Source: Butyricicoccus sp. (GTDB lineage Bacteria; Bacillota; Clostridia; Oscillospirales; Butyricicoccaceae). From it: a stretch of DNA of 64,000 nt. The stretch is taken from NCBI GenBank assembly GCA_017886875.1, contig JAGHIZ010000059.1, positions 1 through 64,000 of the forward strand. The letters are read 5' to 3'. Shown piece after piece: positions 44,451-53,200 of this stretch. The translations under genes and the position numbers were made by a program. The notes below the pieces were generated by a model. That model did not search any database and was not told where the DNA came from. It saw nothing but the letters and a program-made list of their open reading frames with translations. Each line of letters starts with the position of its first letter. The stretch's first letter is position 1.

Positions 44451-46865
44451 ATGAAAAAGCATGAAAGCATTCAGCTATTGCCTGTATTGCCACTTCGTGG
44501 TCTTACAGCTTTCCCTAGAATGCTTATTCATTTTGATGTTGGTAGACTGATGTCTATTAAGGCACTTGAAGCGGCTATGAAAGACGGTCAAAAACTGTTT
44601 TTAACCGCACAAACCGACCTTAAAACAGATAATCCAAAAGAAAAAGATTTATATGATGTGGGCACTATTTGCACTATAAAGCAAATACTTCGTATGCCTG
44701 GTGATAATATTCGTGTGCTTGTAGAGGGTAAAAAACGTGCTAGAGCAGTAGAATTTGAAACCATGGAGGAAAATGGCTGTCTTTATGCAAGTGTTATAGA
44801 GCTTGAAGATTTCCACCCATTCCCATCATATCGCAGAGAACAGGCTTTAGTTCGTACTGCTCAACAGCGTTTTGATGAATACACCGAATATATGTCTAAA
44901 ATTTCTCGTGATGTTATTATGATGGTCGCTGAAGGCGGTGAAATTGGCTATTTAGCTGATTATATCACACAAAATATAGGTATAGATTATCAAGTAAAAC
45001 AGGAAATTTTAGAAGAACTCAGCGTTACAAAAAGAATAACAAGGGTTATTCGCATTTTAACCGATGAAATAGAAATTCTTAAAGTAGAAAGTGAAATTCA
45101 AGAAAAAGTACGAGACCAGATTGACAAAAACCAAAGAGAATATTATCTTCGTGAACAAATGAAGGTTATTCAGTCTGAGCTTGGAGAAAATGACACCGAA
45201 ACAGAAGCAGAGCAATATAGAGAAAAAATAAATGCTTTAAAACTGCCAGATGAACACACAGAAAAACTGCTAAAAGAAGTAAATCGTCTTTGCAAAATGA
45301 GCAGCACATCTGCTGAAAGCGGTGTAATTCGCACTTATCTTGACACTGTACTTAGTCTACCTTGGAATAAAACAACTAAAGAGCAGCATAATCTAAAAAA
45401 GGCTGAGGAGATTTTAAACCGTGAGCATTACGGTTTAGAAAAAGTCAAAGAGCGTATTTTAGAGTTTTTAGCTGTCAAAGTGTTAGCTCCAGAGCTTAAA
45501 GGTCAAGTTTTATGTTTAGCAGGCCCTCCAGGAGTAGGTAAAACTTCTATTGCTCATTCTATCGCTGAGGCTATGGGAAGAAATTATGTCCGTTTTTCTC
45601 TAGGTGGTGTTAGAGATGAAGCAGATATTAGAGGTCATAGAAAAACTTATATAGGTGCTATGGCGGGCAGAATAATGAACGCTATGACACAGGCTGATAG
45701 CAAAAATCCGCTTATGCTTATGGACGAAATAGATAAAATGGGCAATGATTTTAGAGGTGACCCAGCGTCTGCTATGCTTGAAGTGCTAGACACCGAGCAA
45801 AATAACGCTTTTAGAGACCATTATATAGAATTGCCATTTGATTTATCTGATGTTTTATTTGTAACCACTGCAAATGATTTAGGTACTATTCCTCGTCCGC
45901 TTTTAGACCGTATGGAAGTTATCGAACTTCCAAGCTACACAGAAGAAGAAAAAGTGCAAATTGCAAAGCGTCATTTGCTTAGTAAACAGCTTAAAAAACA
46001 CGGCTTAAAACCAGAACAGGTTGAAATATCAGAAGAAATACTACATCTTATGGTGTCTGGTTACACAAGAGAAGCTGGCGTTAGACGTTTGGAACAAATA
46101 ATAGCTAAACTATGCCGAAAAATTGCAAAACGTATTGTAGAAACCAAAACCAATAAAATTACAATAACAAAAGACAATTTACAAGATATTTTAGGACATG
46201 CTAAATATAAAGATGATGCTATATCTAAAAAAGACCAAGTAGGCGTTGTAAATGGTCTAGCATGGACAAGCGTTGGTGGTGAAATGTTGCAAGCAGAAGC
46301 TGCGGTCGTTGCTGGTACAGGTAAAATTGAGGTTACTGGTAATCTTGGTACAGTTATGCAGGAAAGTGCAAAAGCTGCACTCACATTTGTTCGTTCACGT
46401 GCAGAAGAACTCGATATTGAGCCTAATTTCTATAAAGAGCTTGATATGCATATACATTTCCCAGAGGCTGCAATTCCAAAAGATGGCCCATCTGCTGGTA
46501 TAACTATCACAACTGCACTTATATCTGCACTTACTAATGCACCTGTTAGAGCAGATGTGGCTATGACAGGTGAGGTTACACTTCGTGGCAGAGTGCTGCC
46601 AATAGGTGGACTTCGTGAGAAAACTATGGCTGCTTATCGCTCTGGAATTAAAACAATTATTATCCCAAAGGATAATGAGCCAGATTTAGAGGAAGTTTTA
46701 GATGTTGTAAAACAAAATGTAAAATTTGTTATTGCAGAAGATATGGACACTGTTATGCATACGGCGATTGATTTTTCCAAACGCATTAAAAAGAAAAAAA
46801 CAAAAATAGACCCTTCAGTTTCTATTAGTCACAATGTTAATCAAATACCTGACATGTGTCAGTAA
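44451..46865 (+). CDS. lon: ATP-dependent Lon protease
   Basis: An 804-residue LonA protease. The N-terminal LON domain (about 10-205) opens with [15 protein letters not shown] coiled linker leads to the AAA+ domain with Walker [10 protein letters not shown] (about 362-370), Walker [12 protein letters not shown], and arginine finger region. The C-terminal protease domain has catalytic Ser in [10 protein letters not shown] and Lys in LREKTMAA. It degrades damaged proteins. It is followed after 15 bases by engB, a conserved Firmicute arrangement. Confidence 0.97.
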   Translation: MKKHESIQLLPVLPLRGLTAFPRMLIHFDVGRLMSIKALEAAMKDGQKLFLTAQTDLKTDNPKEKDLYDVGTICTIKQILRMPGDNIRVLVEGKKRARAVEFETMEENGCLYASVIELEDFHPFPSYRREQALVRTAQQRFDEYTEYMSKISRDVIMMVAEGGEIGYLADYITQNIGIDYQVKQEILEELSVTKRITRVIRILTDEIEILKVESEIQEKVRDQIDKNQREYYLREQMKVIQSELGENDTETEAEQYREKINALKLPDEHTEKLLKEVNRLCKMSSTSAESGVIRTYLDTVLSLPWNKTTKEQHNLKKAEEILNREHYGLEKVKERILEFLAVKVLAPELKGQVLCLAGPPGVGKTSIAHSIAEAMGRNYVRFSLGGVRDEADIRGHRKTYIGAMAGRIMNAMTQADSKNPLMLMDEIDKMGNDFRGDPASAMLEVLDTEQNNAFRDHYIELPFDLSDVLFVTTANDLGTIPRPLLDRMEVIELPSYTEEEKVQIAKRHLLSKQLKKHGLKPEQVEISEEILHLMVSGYTREAGVRRLEQIIAKLCRKIAKRIVETKTNKITITKDNLQDILGHAKYKDDAISKKDQVGVVNGLAWTSVGGEMLQAEAAVVAGTGKIEVTGNLGTVMQESAKAALTFVRSRAEELDIEPNFYKELDMHIHFPEAAIPKDGPSAGITITTALISALTNAPVRADVAMTGEVTLRGRVLPIGGLREKTMAAYRSGIKTIIIPKDNEPDLEEVLDVVKQNVKFVIAEDMDTVMHTAIDFSKRIKKKKTKIDPSVSISHNVNQIPDMCQ

Positions 46866-46880
46866 TAGGGAGGTGAAAAA

Positions 46881-47480
46881 ATGTTAAATCTTCATAATGC
46901 GGAGTTTATTCGTTCAGCTGTAAAGCAAAGTGATTTTCCAGATGATAATTTGCCTCAAATAGTTTTTGCAGGTAAATCAAATGTTGGTAAATCATCAACA
47001 ATAAACAAGCTGCTCGGCAGAAAAAACTTTGCTAGAGTTGGTAACCAACCGGGAAAAACAGTGCATATTAACTTTTTTGAAATTGATAAAAAAGCTTATT
47101 TTGTTGACCTCCCAGGTTATGGCTATGCTAAGGTTTCTAAAAGCGAAAGAGATAGATGGGGTAAACTCATAGATACTTATTTTGCTTCTGGTTTAATAAC
47201 GCTTGGTATACAAATTGTTGATATGCGTCATAAACCAACCAAAGATGACCAGACAATGGCTAGATGGTTTTTAGGCACTGAAATGCCATTTATAGTTATT
47301 GCAAATAAGCTTGATAAGCTTAGAAAAAAATCCGAAAGAGAAGAAAATATCAAGGTAATTCGTGAAACGCTATTACTTCCTGATGATGTGCCTGTTATCG
47401 CTTTTTCAGCTGAAAAGGGCGATGGAAAAGAGGAAGTTTTAGAAATTATTCAAAGGGCGGCTGAAATAGGGGACAATTAA
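46881..47480 (+). CDS. engB: Ribosome biogenesis GTPase EngB (YsxC/YihA)
   Basis: A 199-residue Ras-like GTPase for 50S subunit assembly. G1 GKSNVGKSS, the G2 Thr in PGKTVHINFF, G3 DLPGYGYAKV, G4 NKLDK and G5 FSAEKG are in canonical order. The start follows GGGAGGTG at good spacing. Adjacent to lon as in Bacillus. Confidence 0.95.
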   Translation: MLNLHNAEFIRSAVKQSDFPDDNLPQIVFAGKSNVGKSSTINKLLGRKNFARVGNQPGKTVHINFFEIDKKAYFVDLPGYGYAKVSKSERDRWGKLIDTYFASGLITLGIQIVDMRHKPTKDDQTMARWFLGTEMPFIVIANKLDKLRKKSEREENIKVIRETLLLPDDVPVIAFSAEKGDGKEEVLEIIQRAAEIGDN

Positions 47481-47504
47481 ACATAAGATTGGAGAAAAAT
47501 TATT

Positions 47505-47903
47505 ATGATACTTGAATTTATTCGACGTTTTATGTATGGTCGCTATGGAAATGATGAATTAAATCATTTTTTAATGATTGTAGGCTTAATTTGTGCAGCA
47601 GTTTGGAGTTTTGTAAGGTCTGATATATTTTCTATTTTTGTGCTTGTTATAATAGGCTTGTGCTATTATCGTATGTTTTCAAGAAATATTGCAAAAAGAC
47701 AGGCAGAAAATGAGCGTTTTTTATCTTGGTATATGCCGCAAAAGGAAAATATAAATAATGCTTTTTTCCGTTTTAAAGATAGAAAAGAGCATAGATATTT
47801 TAAATGTAAATGCTGTAAGACTTATTTAAGAGTGCCAAGAGGAAAGGGCAAAATCAGTATTCATTGCCCAAATTGTGGCAATGAATTTATTAAGAAAACA
47901 TAA
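47505..47903 (+). CDS. Membrane protein with C-terminal zinc ribbon, unknown function
   Basis: A 132-residue protein with two adjacent membrane helices (about 22-37 and 42-57), a basic linker, and a C-terminal zinc ribbon with cysteines in KCKCCKTYLRVP and HCPNCGNEF. The order suggests a short membrane hairpin presenting a cytoplasmic zinc ribbon, a layout recurring in Clostridia but without a known role. A GGAGAA site precedes the ATG, 24 bases after engB, so it is probably the last gene of the lon-engB transcript. Confidence 0.7.
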   Translation: MILEFIRRFMYGRYGNDELNHFLMIVGLICAAVWSFVRSDIFSIFVLVIIGLCYYRMFSRNIAKRQAENERFLSWYMPQKENINNAFFRFKDRKEHRYFKCKCCKTYLRVPRGKGKISIHCPNCGNEFIKKT

Positions 47904-47940
47904 CAAATTGCCAAAATTAGGCTAATATTTCATATTATTC

Positions 47941-47969
47941 TTGATTTTTGAATATATTTATTGCATAAT
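47941..47969 (+). promoter_or_regulatory. Promoter of the SCP2-like gene
   Basis: TTGATT (47941-47946), a 17-base spacer and CATAAT (47964-47969), 37 bases before the start codon. Confidence 0.5.
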
Positions 47970-48005
47970 AAATGTAATATATATTTGTAAAGAGAGGGAA
48001 CTAAT

Positions 48006-48329
48006 ATGAAAGATAAAATACTTACAGACATGATTTACAAGCGTTTATCTGAAAAAGATTTATCAAGTGTGCAAGGTAAGTTAGCAATTCAAGTAAATCT
48101 AACTGGCAAAATTGGCGGCGTTTTCTATATTGAAATCATTGATGGTGTGATTTCTGTTATGCCTTATGAATATATTGACAGAGATGCCACAATTTCAGTT
48201 GCCATCAGCAATCTTCAAAAGATTGTATCAGGTAAACTTGATGTTGATACCGCAATCGCTGAGGGTAAAATGAAGGTTGAAGGCAATATTGACAAACTAT
48301 TATTGTTTAAAGACCTTATTCAAAAATAA
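48006..48329 (+). CDS. SCP2 sterol-binding-like domain protein
   Basis: A 107-residue protein made of one SCP2-type lipid-binding fold: strand-rich core VQGKLAIQVNLTGKIGGVFYIEIIDG, then DATISVAISNLQKIVSGKLDVDTAIAEGKMKVEGN, the recurrent GKL...A...GKlkveGd motif of the family. In bacteria such stand-alone domains may carry lipids or fatty acids; no pathway is indicated here. GAGAGGGA precedes the ATG. It is monocistronic, ending at a shared terminator with ldh. Confidence 0.78.
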   Translation: MKDKILTDMIYKRLSEKDLSSVQGKLAIQVNLTGKIGGVFYIEIIDGVISVMPYEYIDRDATISVAISNLQKIVSGKLDVDTAIAEGKMKVEGNIDKLLLFKDLIQK

Positions 48330-48330
48330 T

Positions 48331-48374
48331 AAAAAACTGGTATGATAATTTTATCATACCAGTTTTATTTTTTT
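48331..48374. terminator. Bidirectional terminator between the SCP2-like gene and ldh
   Basis: A perfect 16-bp inverted repeat, AAAACTGGTATGATAA (48333-48348) against 48351-48366, with T-rich flanks on both strands. It overlaps the ldh stop region. Confidence 0.88.
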
Positions 48375-49317
48375 ATAAACCTATTTCATCTAAAAGAGCT
48401 CTCATTTTTTCAGCAGATGAACGTAGTTTTTCAGCTTCTGCTTCATTTAAAGGAATATCAAGCACATTTTCTACACCATTTTTACCAAGCACGCATGGAA
48501 GTCCAAGGCATAGACCAGATACACCATAGTGACCATCTACCATACTGGAAACAGGAAGAACAGAATGTTCATCACGCACAATAGCCTCTGCAATTCGTTT
48601 AACTGCAAGACCTATACCGTAATAAGTTGCACCCTTACCTTCAATAATTGAATAAGCTGCATCTCTAACAGATATATAAATTTTATCAAGAGTTTCCTGT
48701 GAATAGTCTTTACCTGAGATTTTGCAATAGTCATCTAAATCTACACCAGAGATATTAGCAGATGACCAAACCGCAAGCTCACTATCGCCATGTTCACCAA
48801 CAATAAATGCATGGACATTTCGGCTATCAATTTCAAGATATTGACCTAACAAATGTTTAAGTCTTGCAGTGTCAAGCACAGTACCAGAACCAATAACTCG
48901 ACCTGCTGGAAGACCAGAGATTTTTTGAGCCATATAAGTTAATAAGTCAACAGGATTGGAAACAACAAGTAAAATCGCATCTTTATTTACGTTCATAATG
49001 CTTTCTACAATGCTTTGCATAATTGCTTTGTTTCTGCCTAAAAGTTCAATTCTTGTTTCACCAGGTTTTTGATTTGCACCTGCTGCTATTACAATAAGAC
49101 CACATTCCTTTAGGTCATCATATCCGCCTGCACGAACTACACAAGGCTGAGAAAAAGCTATACCGTGGCTTATATCGGCTGCTTCACCTTCAGCCTTTTT
49201 ATGATTTGCATCTACTAGCACAAGCTCAGAAAATAAACCGCTTGTTGCAAGGGTAAAAGCACAAGTTGCACCAACAAATCCAACACCAATAACACCACAT
49301 TTGCGTAAGCTAGCCAT
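48373..49317 (-). CDS. ldh: L-lactate dehydrogenase
   Basis: A 314-residue NAD-dependent enzyme reducing pyruvate to L-lactate. GVIGVGFVGATCAF is the dinucleotide-binding loop, NQKPGETRIELLGRN the mobile substrate loop with its Arg residues, VVSNPVD and GSGTVLDTARL follow, and GEHGDSE has the catalytic His. The Gln preceding the loop (position of Gln102 in LDH) favours lactate over malate dehydrogenase. AAAGGAT precedes the ATG. It re-oxidises NADH in fermentation. Confidence 0.93.
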   Translation of the reverse strand: MASLRKCGVIGVGFVGATCAFTLATSGLFSELVLVDANHKKAEGEAADISHGIAFSQPCVVRAGGYDDLKECGLIVIAAGANQKPGETRIELLGRNKAIMQSIVESIMNVNKDAILLVVSNPVDLLTYMAQKISGLPAGRVIGSGTVLDTARLKHLLGQYLEIDSRNVHAFIVGEHGDSELAVWSSANISGVDLDDYCKISGKDYSQETLDKIYISVRDAAYSIIEGKGATYYGIGLAVKRIAEAIVRDEHSVLPVSSMVDGHYGVSGLCLGLPCVLGKNGVENVLDIPLNEAEAEKLRSSAEKMRALLDEIGL

Positions 49318-49462
49318 TATAAATCAATCCTTTCAAAATATACATTTTATATCAAATAATTCATACTTAATTCCTATGCTTTAATTATACGCTTTTATTG
49401 TATACTTACAAGGTATATTTTATACTAATTTATTTGTGGAAGAAACAAAAAATTATGGAATA

Positions 49463-49480
49463 TTGACAAAAGTTTAACAA
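49463..49480. promoter_or_regulatory. Possible Rex-type operator between ldh and the SLH gene
   Basis: TTGACAAAAGTTTAACAA is an 18-base imperfect palindrome differing at two left-arm positions from the clostridial Rex consensus TTGTTAANNNNTTAACAA. Rex represses fermentation genes such as ldh at low NADH. No rex gene is in the window and the site is some 45 bases from the predicted ldh -35, so it is tentative. Confidence 0.3.
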
Positions 49481-49500
49481 TTATTTTACCAGTCTATATG

Positions 49501-49529
49501 TTGTTATTTAAATGTAAATATGTTATACT
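49501..49529 (+). promoter_or_regulatory. Promoter of the SLH-domain protein gene
   Basis: TTGTTA (49501-49506), a 17-base spacer and TATACT (49524-49529). The 245-base gap (49318-49562) also holds a possible ldh promoter on the other strand (TTGTAA, 16 bases, TATAAT, about 49390-49417) and a Rex-like element at 49463-49480. Confidence 0.6.
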
Positions 49530-49562
49530 TATATAAACTTTAATGATGGGAGTTGATTTATA

Positions 49563-50921
49563 ATGAAAAAGTTTTATAAAAGTTTTATTGTTGGTGCTGC
49601 TCTTTCTGCTGCTGTAGCTGTAAATGCTTCTGCTGCTGATTTTACTAACTGTGCAGATGCATTAAATCAAATGGGACTTTTTAAGGGCACTGAAACAGGC
49701 TATCAGCTTGACCGTGCACCAACAAGAGGCGAAGCTGCTACTATGCTTGTTCGTTTGTTAGGTAAAGAAACTGAGGCTTTAGAGAAAAATTATCAAACTC
49801 CATTTACTGATGTTCAAGATTGGGCTAAACCTTATGTTGGTTGGCTATATGAAAATAAACTAACAAGCGGTACAAGCGACACAACTTATAGCACAAATTC
49901 TGTTTGCACAGCTCAAATGTATTCAACATTCTTACTGCGTACATTAGGTTATTCAGACACTGCTACAAATCCAGACTTTACATATGCTAACGCTATTGAT
50001 TTTGCAGAGCAAAAGGGCGTTATTGATATTGGAAACTGTGATGAAGATAATTTCCTACGTGACCATGTTGTTGCTATGAGCTATACTGCTCTTGCAACTG
50101 AGCCTAAGGACGCAAAATATGATAACTTACTTGATAAGCTTGTTGCAGATGGTGCTATCGACTCCGCAAAAGCTAAACCATATCAAGATATGTTTGATTT
50201 ATATGATGAGTATGCTCAGCTTATAGAAAAAAATTCAGCAACCACTAACATGGAAGCAGATGTCAAGATGACAATGGATATGAAAATGAATGATGTATCT
50301 GTAATGAACATGGATATGGACTCCAAAATTTCTATGCTTATGAATTTAGAGCAAATGGATAAATCCAAGTTCTCTGTTGTTGGCAGCACTAAAATTAATA
50401 TGAGTGGTGCTTTAGTTGGTCAAGAGACAGATGTAAATATGAATACAGATATAAATGCATACTATACAGATGGTGTTTATTATGTAAATACTGCTGGTCA
50501 GAAAATTAAAATGCCTATGAGCTTTGATGAAATGCTTTCAAGCGTTGATATTCAGGCTTTAAGCAAAAAAGAACCTATATCTTCTATTGATACTCTAAGC
50601 AAACAAGCAGACGGAACTTATAATGTTTCTTATTCTGCAGGTTATATAAATTCTACTATTGATAGTCTATTTGCTCAGCTTGGTATGACAACTGATGATT
50701 TAGAGATGTCAATGGATAAAATTGATATGACAATCACACCTGAAAACGGACTAATTAAGGGTATGACTGCTGATATGGCTTGCACAATGAATATTGAAGG
50801 TCAAACAGTTGGTATGGATATCAATGTTGTTTATGATGTTATAAAAACAGGTTCTTCTGTTAGTGTAGAACTTCCAGCTGACCTTGATACTTATGTTGAT
50901 ATTAATTCTCTAGGTCAATAA
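49563..50921 (+). CDS. Exported SLH-domain protein with Met-rich C-terminal domain
   Basis: A 452-residue exported protein. A signal peptide covers about 1-24 (KKFYKSF, hydrophobic core, AVNASA cleavage). Two to three S-layer-homology-like units follow (about 25-200; RAPTRGEAATMLVRLLG, TPFTDVQDWAKPYVGWLYENKLTSG), expected to bind secondary wall polymer. The C-terminal region (about 215-452) is rich in Met, Asp and Thr with alternating beta strands, resembling lipoprotein domains of the LppX/DUF6612 type that hold lipids or ligands. Function is unknown. It is monocistronic with a strong promoter and terminator, and its codon usage suggests good expression. Confidence 0.75.
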   Translation: MKKFYKSFIVGAALSAAVAVNASAADFTNCADALNQMGLFKGTETGYQLDRAPTRGEAATMLVRLLGKETEALEKNYQTPFTDVQDWAKPYVGWLYENKLTSGTSDTTYSTNSVCTAQMYSTFLLRTLGYSDTATNPDFTYANAIDFAEQKGVIDIGNCDEDNFLRDHVVAMSYTALATEPKDAKYDNLLDKLVADGAIDSAKAKPYQDMFDLYDEYAQLIEKNSATTNMEADVKMTMDMKMNDVSVMNMDMDSKISMLMNLEQMDKSKFSVVGSTKINMSGALVGQETDVNMNTDINAYYTDGVYYVNTAGQKIKMPMSFDEMLSSVDIQALSKKEPISSIDTLSKQADGTYNVSYSAGYINSTIDSLFAQLGMTTDDLEMSMDKIDMTITPENGLIKGMTADMACTMNIEGQTVGMDINVVYDVIKTGSSVSVELPADLDTYVDINSLGQ

Positions 50922-50927
50922 GATTTT

Positions 50928-50959
50928 AAATGCACAGGTTATCCTGTGCATTTTTTTTT
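50928..50959 (+). terminator. Terminator of the SLH-protein gene
   Basis: TGCACAGG (50931-50938) and CCTGTGCA (50943-50950), flanked by AAA/TTT, then nine T. Confidence 0.9.
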
Positions 50960-50969
50960 GAAAAAACAC

Positions 50970-51000
50970 TTGACTTGGAGTGCACTCCAACTATTAAAAT
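50970..51000 (+). promoter_or_regulatory. MerR-type promoter with 19-base spacer
   Basis: -35 TTGACT (50970-50975) and -10 TAAAAT (50995-51000) are 19 bases apart, the elongated spacing of promoters activated by MerR proteins through DNA untwisting. A perfect 16-base palindrome TTGGAGTGCACTCCAA (50975-50990) fills the spacer. It lies 22 bases before the MerR gene, so autoregulation and control of the downstream enzyme are expected. Confidence 0.88.
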
Positions 51001-51021
51001 AAAATACAGGAAGGTGATTAT

Positions 51022-51396
51022 TTGACAATAAAACAAGTAAGTGAAATTTATAATATATCACAGGATACACTTAGGTATTATGAAAAAGTCGGTATGATAC
51101 CAACAGTAAATAGAAATAAAAGCGGTATCCGTGATTATACAGAGCAAGACCTAGATTGGGTTCAAACAGCTATTTGTATGCGTAGTGCAGGTTTGCCTGT
51201 TGATGTTTTAGTTGAATATTTAAAACTATATAAGCAGGGTGATGAAACATTTGAACAAAGATTGCAATTACTTAAAAATCAGTATGATAAGCTTTTAAAA
51301 CAGCGTGAGCAAATAAATCAAACGCTCCAAAAGCTTGATTATAAAATAAGTCGCTATGAAATTGCCGTTAAAACAGGTAAACTTTCATGGGAGTAA
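51022..51396 (+). CDS. MerR family transcriptional regulator
   Basis: A 124-residue MerR protein. The winged helix-turn-helix (1-70) begins TIKQVSEIYNISQDTLRYYEKVGMIP, the family signature, followed by RDYTEQDLDWVQ. A long dimerisation coiled coil occupies about 75-115. There is no cysteine-rich metal loop and no separate ligand domain; the only Cys (CMRSAG) is in the DNA-binding half. This is the AdhR/small-MerR form, often sensing reactive carbonyls or unknown signals. The start is TTG after AAGGTGAT. It is 12 bases from the DXS-like gene, its likely target. Confidence 0.88.
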   Translation: MTIKQVSEIYNISQDTLRYYEKVGMIPTVNRNKSGIRDYTEQDLDWVQTAICMRSAGLPVDVLVEYLKLYKQGDETFEQRLQLLKNQYDKLLKQREQINQTLQKLDYKISRYEIAVKTGKLSWE

Positions 51397-51408
51397 TGGA
51401 GGAAAAAT

Positions 51409-53163
51409 ATGTATTTAGAAAACATTAAAAATCCACAAGATATTAAGTCATTTTCAAATGAACAGCTTAAAAAATTGGCTGATGAAATGCGTGAGCTTTT
51501 AATTAAAAAGGTAAGCACACATGGCGGTCATTTTGGCCCTAATCTCGGTATGGTTGAAGCAACAATAGCACTTCATTATGTGTTTAATTCACCAGAGGAT
51601 AAAATGGTTTATGATGTATCACATCAGACTTACTGTCATAAAATGCTTACAGGTCGAGCTTATGGTTTTTTAGATGAAAATAGATATGATGATATAACAG
51701 GTTATAGCTGTCCAGAGGAAAGCGAACATGACTTCTTTACTGTTGGGCATACATCAACATCTATAAGCCTTGCAAGTGGTCTTGTAAAGGCTAGAGAGCT
51801 TAAAAAAGAAAAGGGCAATGTTATAGCTATTATAGGTGATGGCTCACTGGGTGGCGGTGAAGCACTGGAGGGTTTAAATACAGCAGTAGAGCTTGACAGC
51901 AATTTTATAATTGTAGTAAATGATAATGATATGTCTATTGCTGAAAATCATGGCGGTTTATATGGCAATTTAAAATTACTGCGTGATACAGATGGTAAAG
52001 CTGAATGTAATCTATTTAAGGCTGTTGGTCTTGATTATGTTTTTGTTGAAAACGGTAATGATATAGACGAGTTAATAAAAGCATTTAAACTCGTTAAAGA
52101 TAGCACAAAACCAGTTGCTGTGCATATTTGCACACAAAAGGGTATGGGTTATAAGCCTGCACAAGATGACAGAGAAACTTTCCATTGGACAATGCCTTTT
52201 GACACAAAAACAGGTAAACCTTTGGTTAATTTTGATGGCGAAGATTATGGCACTTTAACAGCTGATTATCTGCTTGAAAAAATGAAAAAAGATGAAAAAG
52301 TTGTGGCTATAACCGCAGGCACACCAGCAGTTATGGGCTTTGTCCCAGAAAAAAGAAAGCTTGCAGGTAAACAATTTGTTGATGTAGGTATTTCAGAAGA
52401 AACCGCTGTTGCTATGGCATCTGGTATAGCTAAGGGTGGAGCAAAGCCTGTTTTTGGTGTATATAGCACATTTATGCAAAGAACATATGACCAAATTGCA
52501 CAGGATTTATGTATAAATAAAAATCCTGCAACAATGGTTGTCTTTTGTGCGTCTGTTTATGGTATGAGTGATGTAACTCATGTTGGTTTTTATGATATAC
52601 CTATGATTTCTAATATTCCAGAGCTTGTATATCTTGCACCTACATCAAAAGAAGAATATTTTGCGATGCTTGATTGGAGTATAGAGCAAAATAAATATCC
52701 TGTGGCTATTCGTGTGCCAGAAGGCGGCGTTATTTCATCAGATAGACCAGTTAAAACCGATTATTCTGAGCTTAATAAGTATCAAGTTGCAGAGAATGGA
52801 AGTAAAATCGCTATTATAGCAGTTGGTAACTTTTTTGAGCTTGGTAAACAGTGTTCTAGTGAGATTGAAAATAAATTAGGTGTAAAGCCAACACTTATAA
52901 ATCCTATTTATCTTACAGGTTTAGATAGTGATTTATTAGATAGCTTAAAAACAGAACATGATATTGTAATAACTCTTGAAGATGGTAGTATAGAAGGCGG
53001 CTTTGGTCAGAAAATCGCAAGCTATTACGGCAAAGACAGTATGAAAGTGTTAAACTATGGTCTTAAAAAACAGCTCTATGATAGATATGATATAAATACT
53101 GTTTTAAAGGAAAATCATTTAACATCAGAGCAAATAACCGAAGATATCAAGAAAATATTATAA
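51409..53163 (+). CDS. Divergent DXS-like thiamine-diphosphate transketolase
   Basis: A 584-residue protein of the 1-deoxyxylulose-5-phosphate synthase/transketolase type. The thiamine core is intact: GGHFGPNLG, YDVSHQTYCHKMLTGR, GDGSLGGGEALEGLN with Asn171 for the metal, catalytic Glu330 in DVGISEE, and YSTFMQRTYDQ. However the DRAG motif is replaced (around 378-382, FCAS) and YPRG reads VPEG (436-439), so both arginines that hold the phosphate of glyceraldehyde-3-phosphate in true DXS are missing. It is also about 40 residues short. A different acceptor, or a different product, is therefore likely. GGAGG precedes the ATG. It forms a two-gene unit with the MerR gene. ispD/ispF are far away at 13214. 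Confidence 0.8.
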   Translation: MYLENIKNPQDIKSFSNEQLKKLADEMRELLIKKVSTHGGHFGPNLGMVEATIALHYVFNSPEDKMVYDVSHQTYCHKMLTGRAYGFLDENRYDDITGYSCPEESEHDFFTVGHTSTSISLASGLVKARELKKEKGNVIAIIGDGSLGGGEALEGLNTAVELDSNFIIVVNDNDMSIAENHGGLYGNLKLLRDTDGKAECNLFKAVGLDYVFVENGNDIDELIKAFKLVKDSTKPVAVHICTQKGMGYKPAQDDRETFHWTMPFDTKTGKPLVNFDGEDYGTLTADYLLEKMKKDEKVVAITAGTPAVMGFVPEKRKLAGKQFVDVGISEETAVAMASGIAKGGAKPVFGVYSTFMQRTYDQIAQDLCINKNPATMVVFCASVYGMSDVTHVGFYDIPMISNIPELVYLAPTSKEEYFAMLDWSIEQNKYPVAIRVPEGGVISSDRPVKTDYSELNKYQVAENGSKIAIIAVGNFFELGKQCSSEIENKLGVKPTLINPIYLTGLDSDLLDSLKTEHDIVITLEDGSIEGGFGQKIASYYGKDSMKVLNYGLKKQLYDRYDINTVLKENHLTSEQITEDIKKIL

Positions 53164-53197
53164 AAAAAGCGGGTTGATTTTTAAAATCAACCCGCTT
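53162..53197. terminator. Bidirectional terminator after the DXS-like gene
   Basis: AAGCGGGTTGATTT (53167-53180) and AAATCAACCCGCTT (53184-53197). The minus-strand reading ends in T7, serving the C_GCAxxG gene; the plus reading has only TTAAATT. Confidence 0.82.
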
Positions 53198-53200
53198 AAA

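Noticed and set aside
45500..46865. Second lon-type or frameshifted gene
   Set aside because: The 804-codon frame is continuous and has every LonA domain; alternative frames are shadows.
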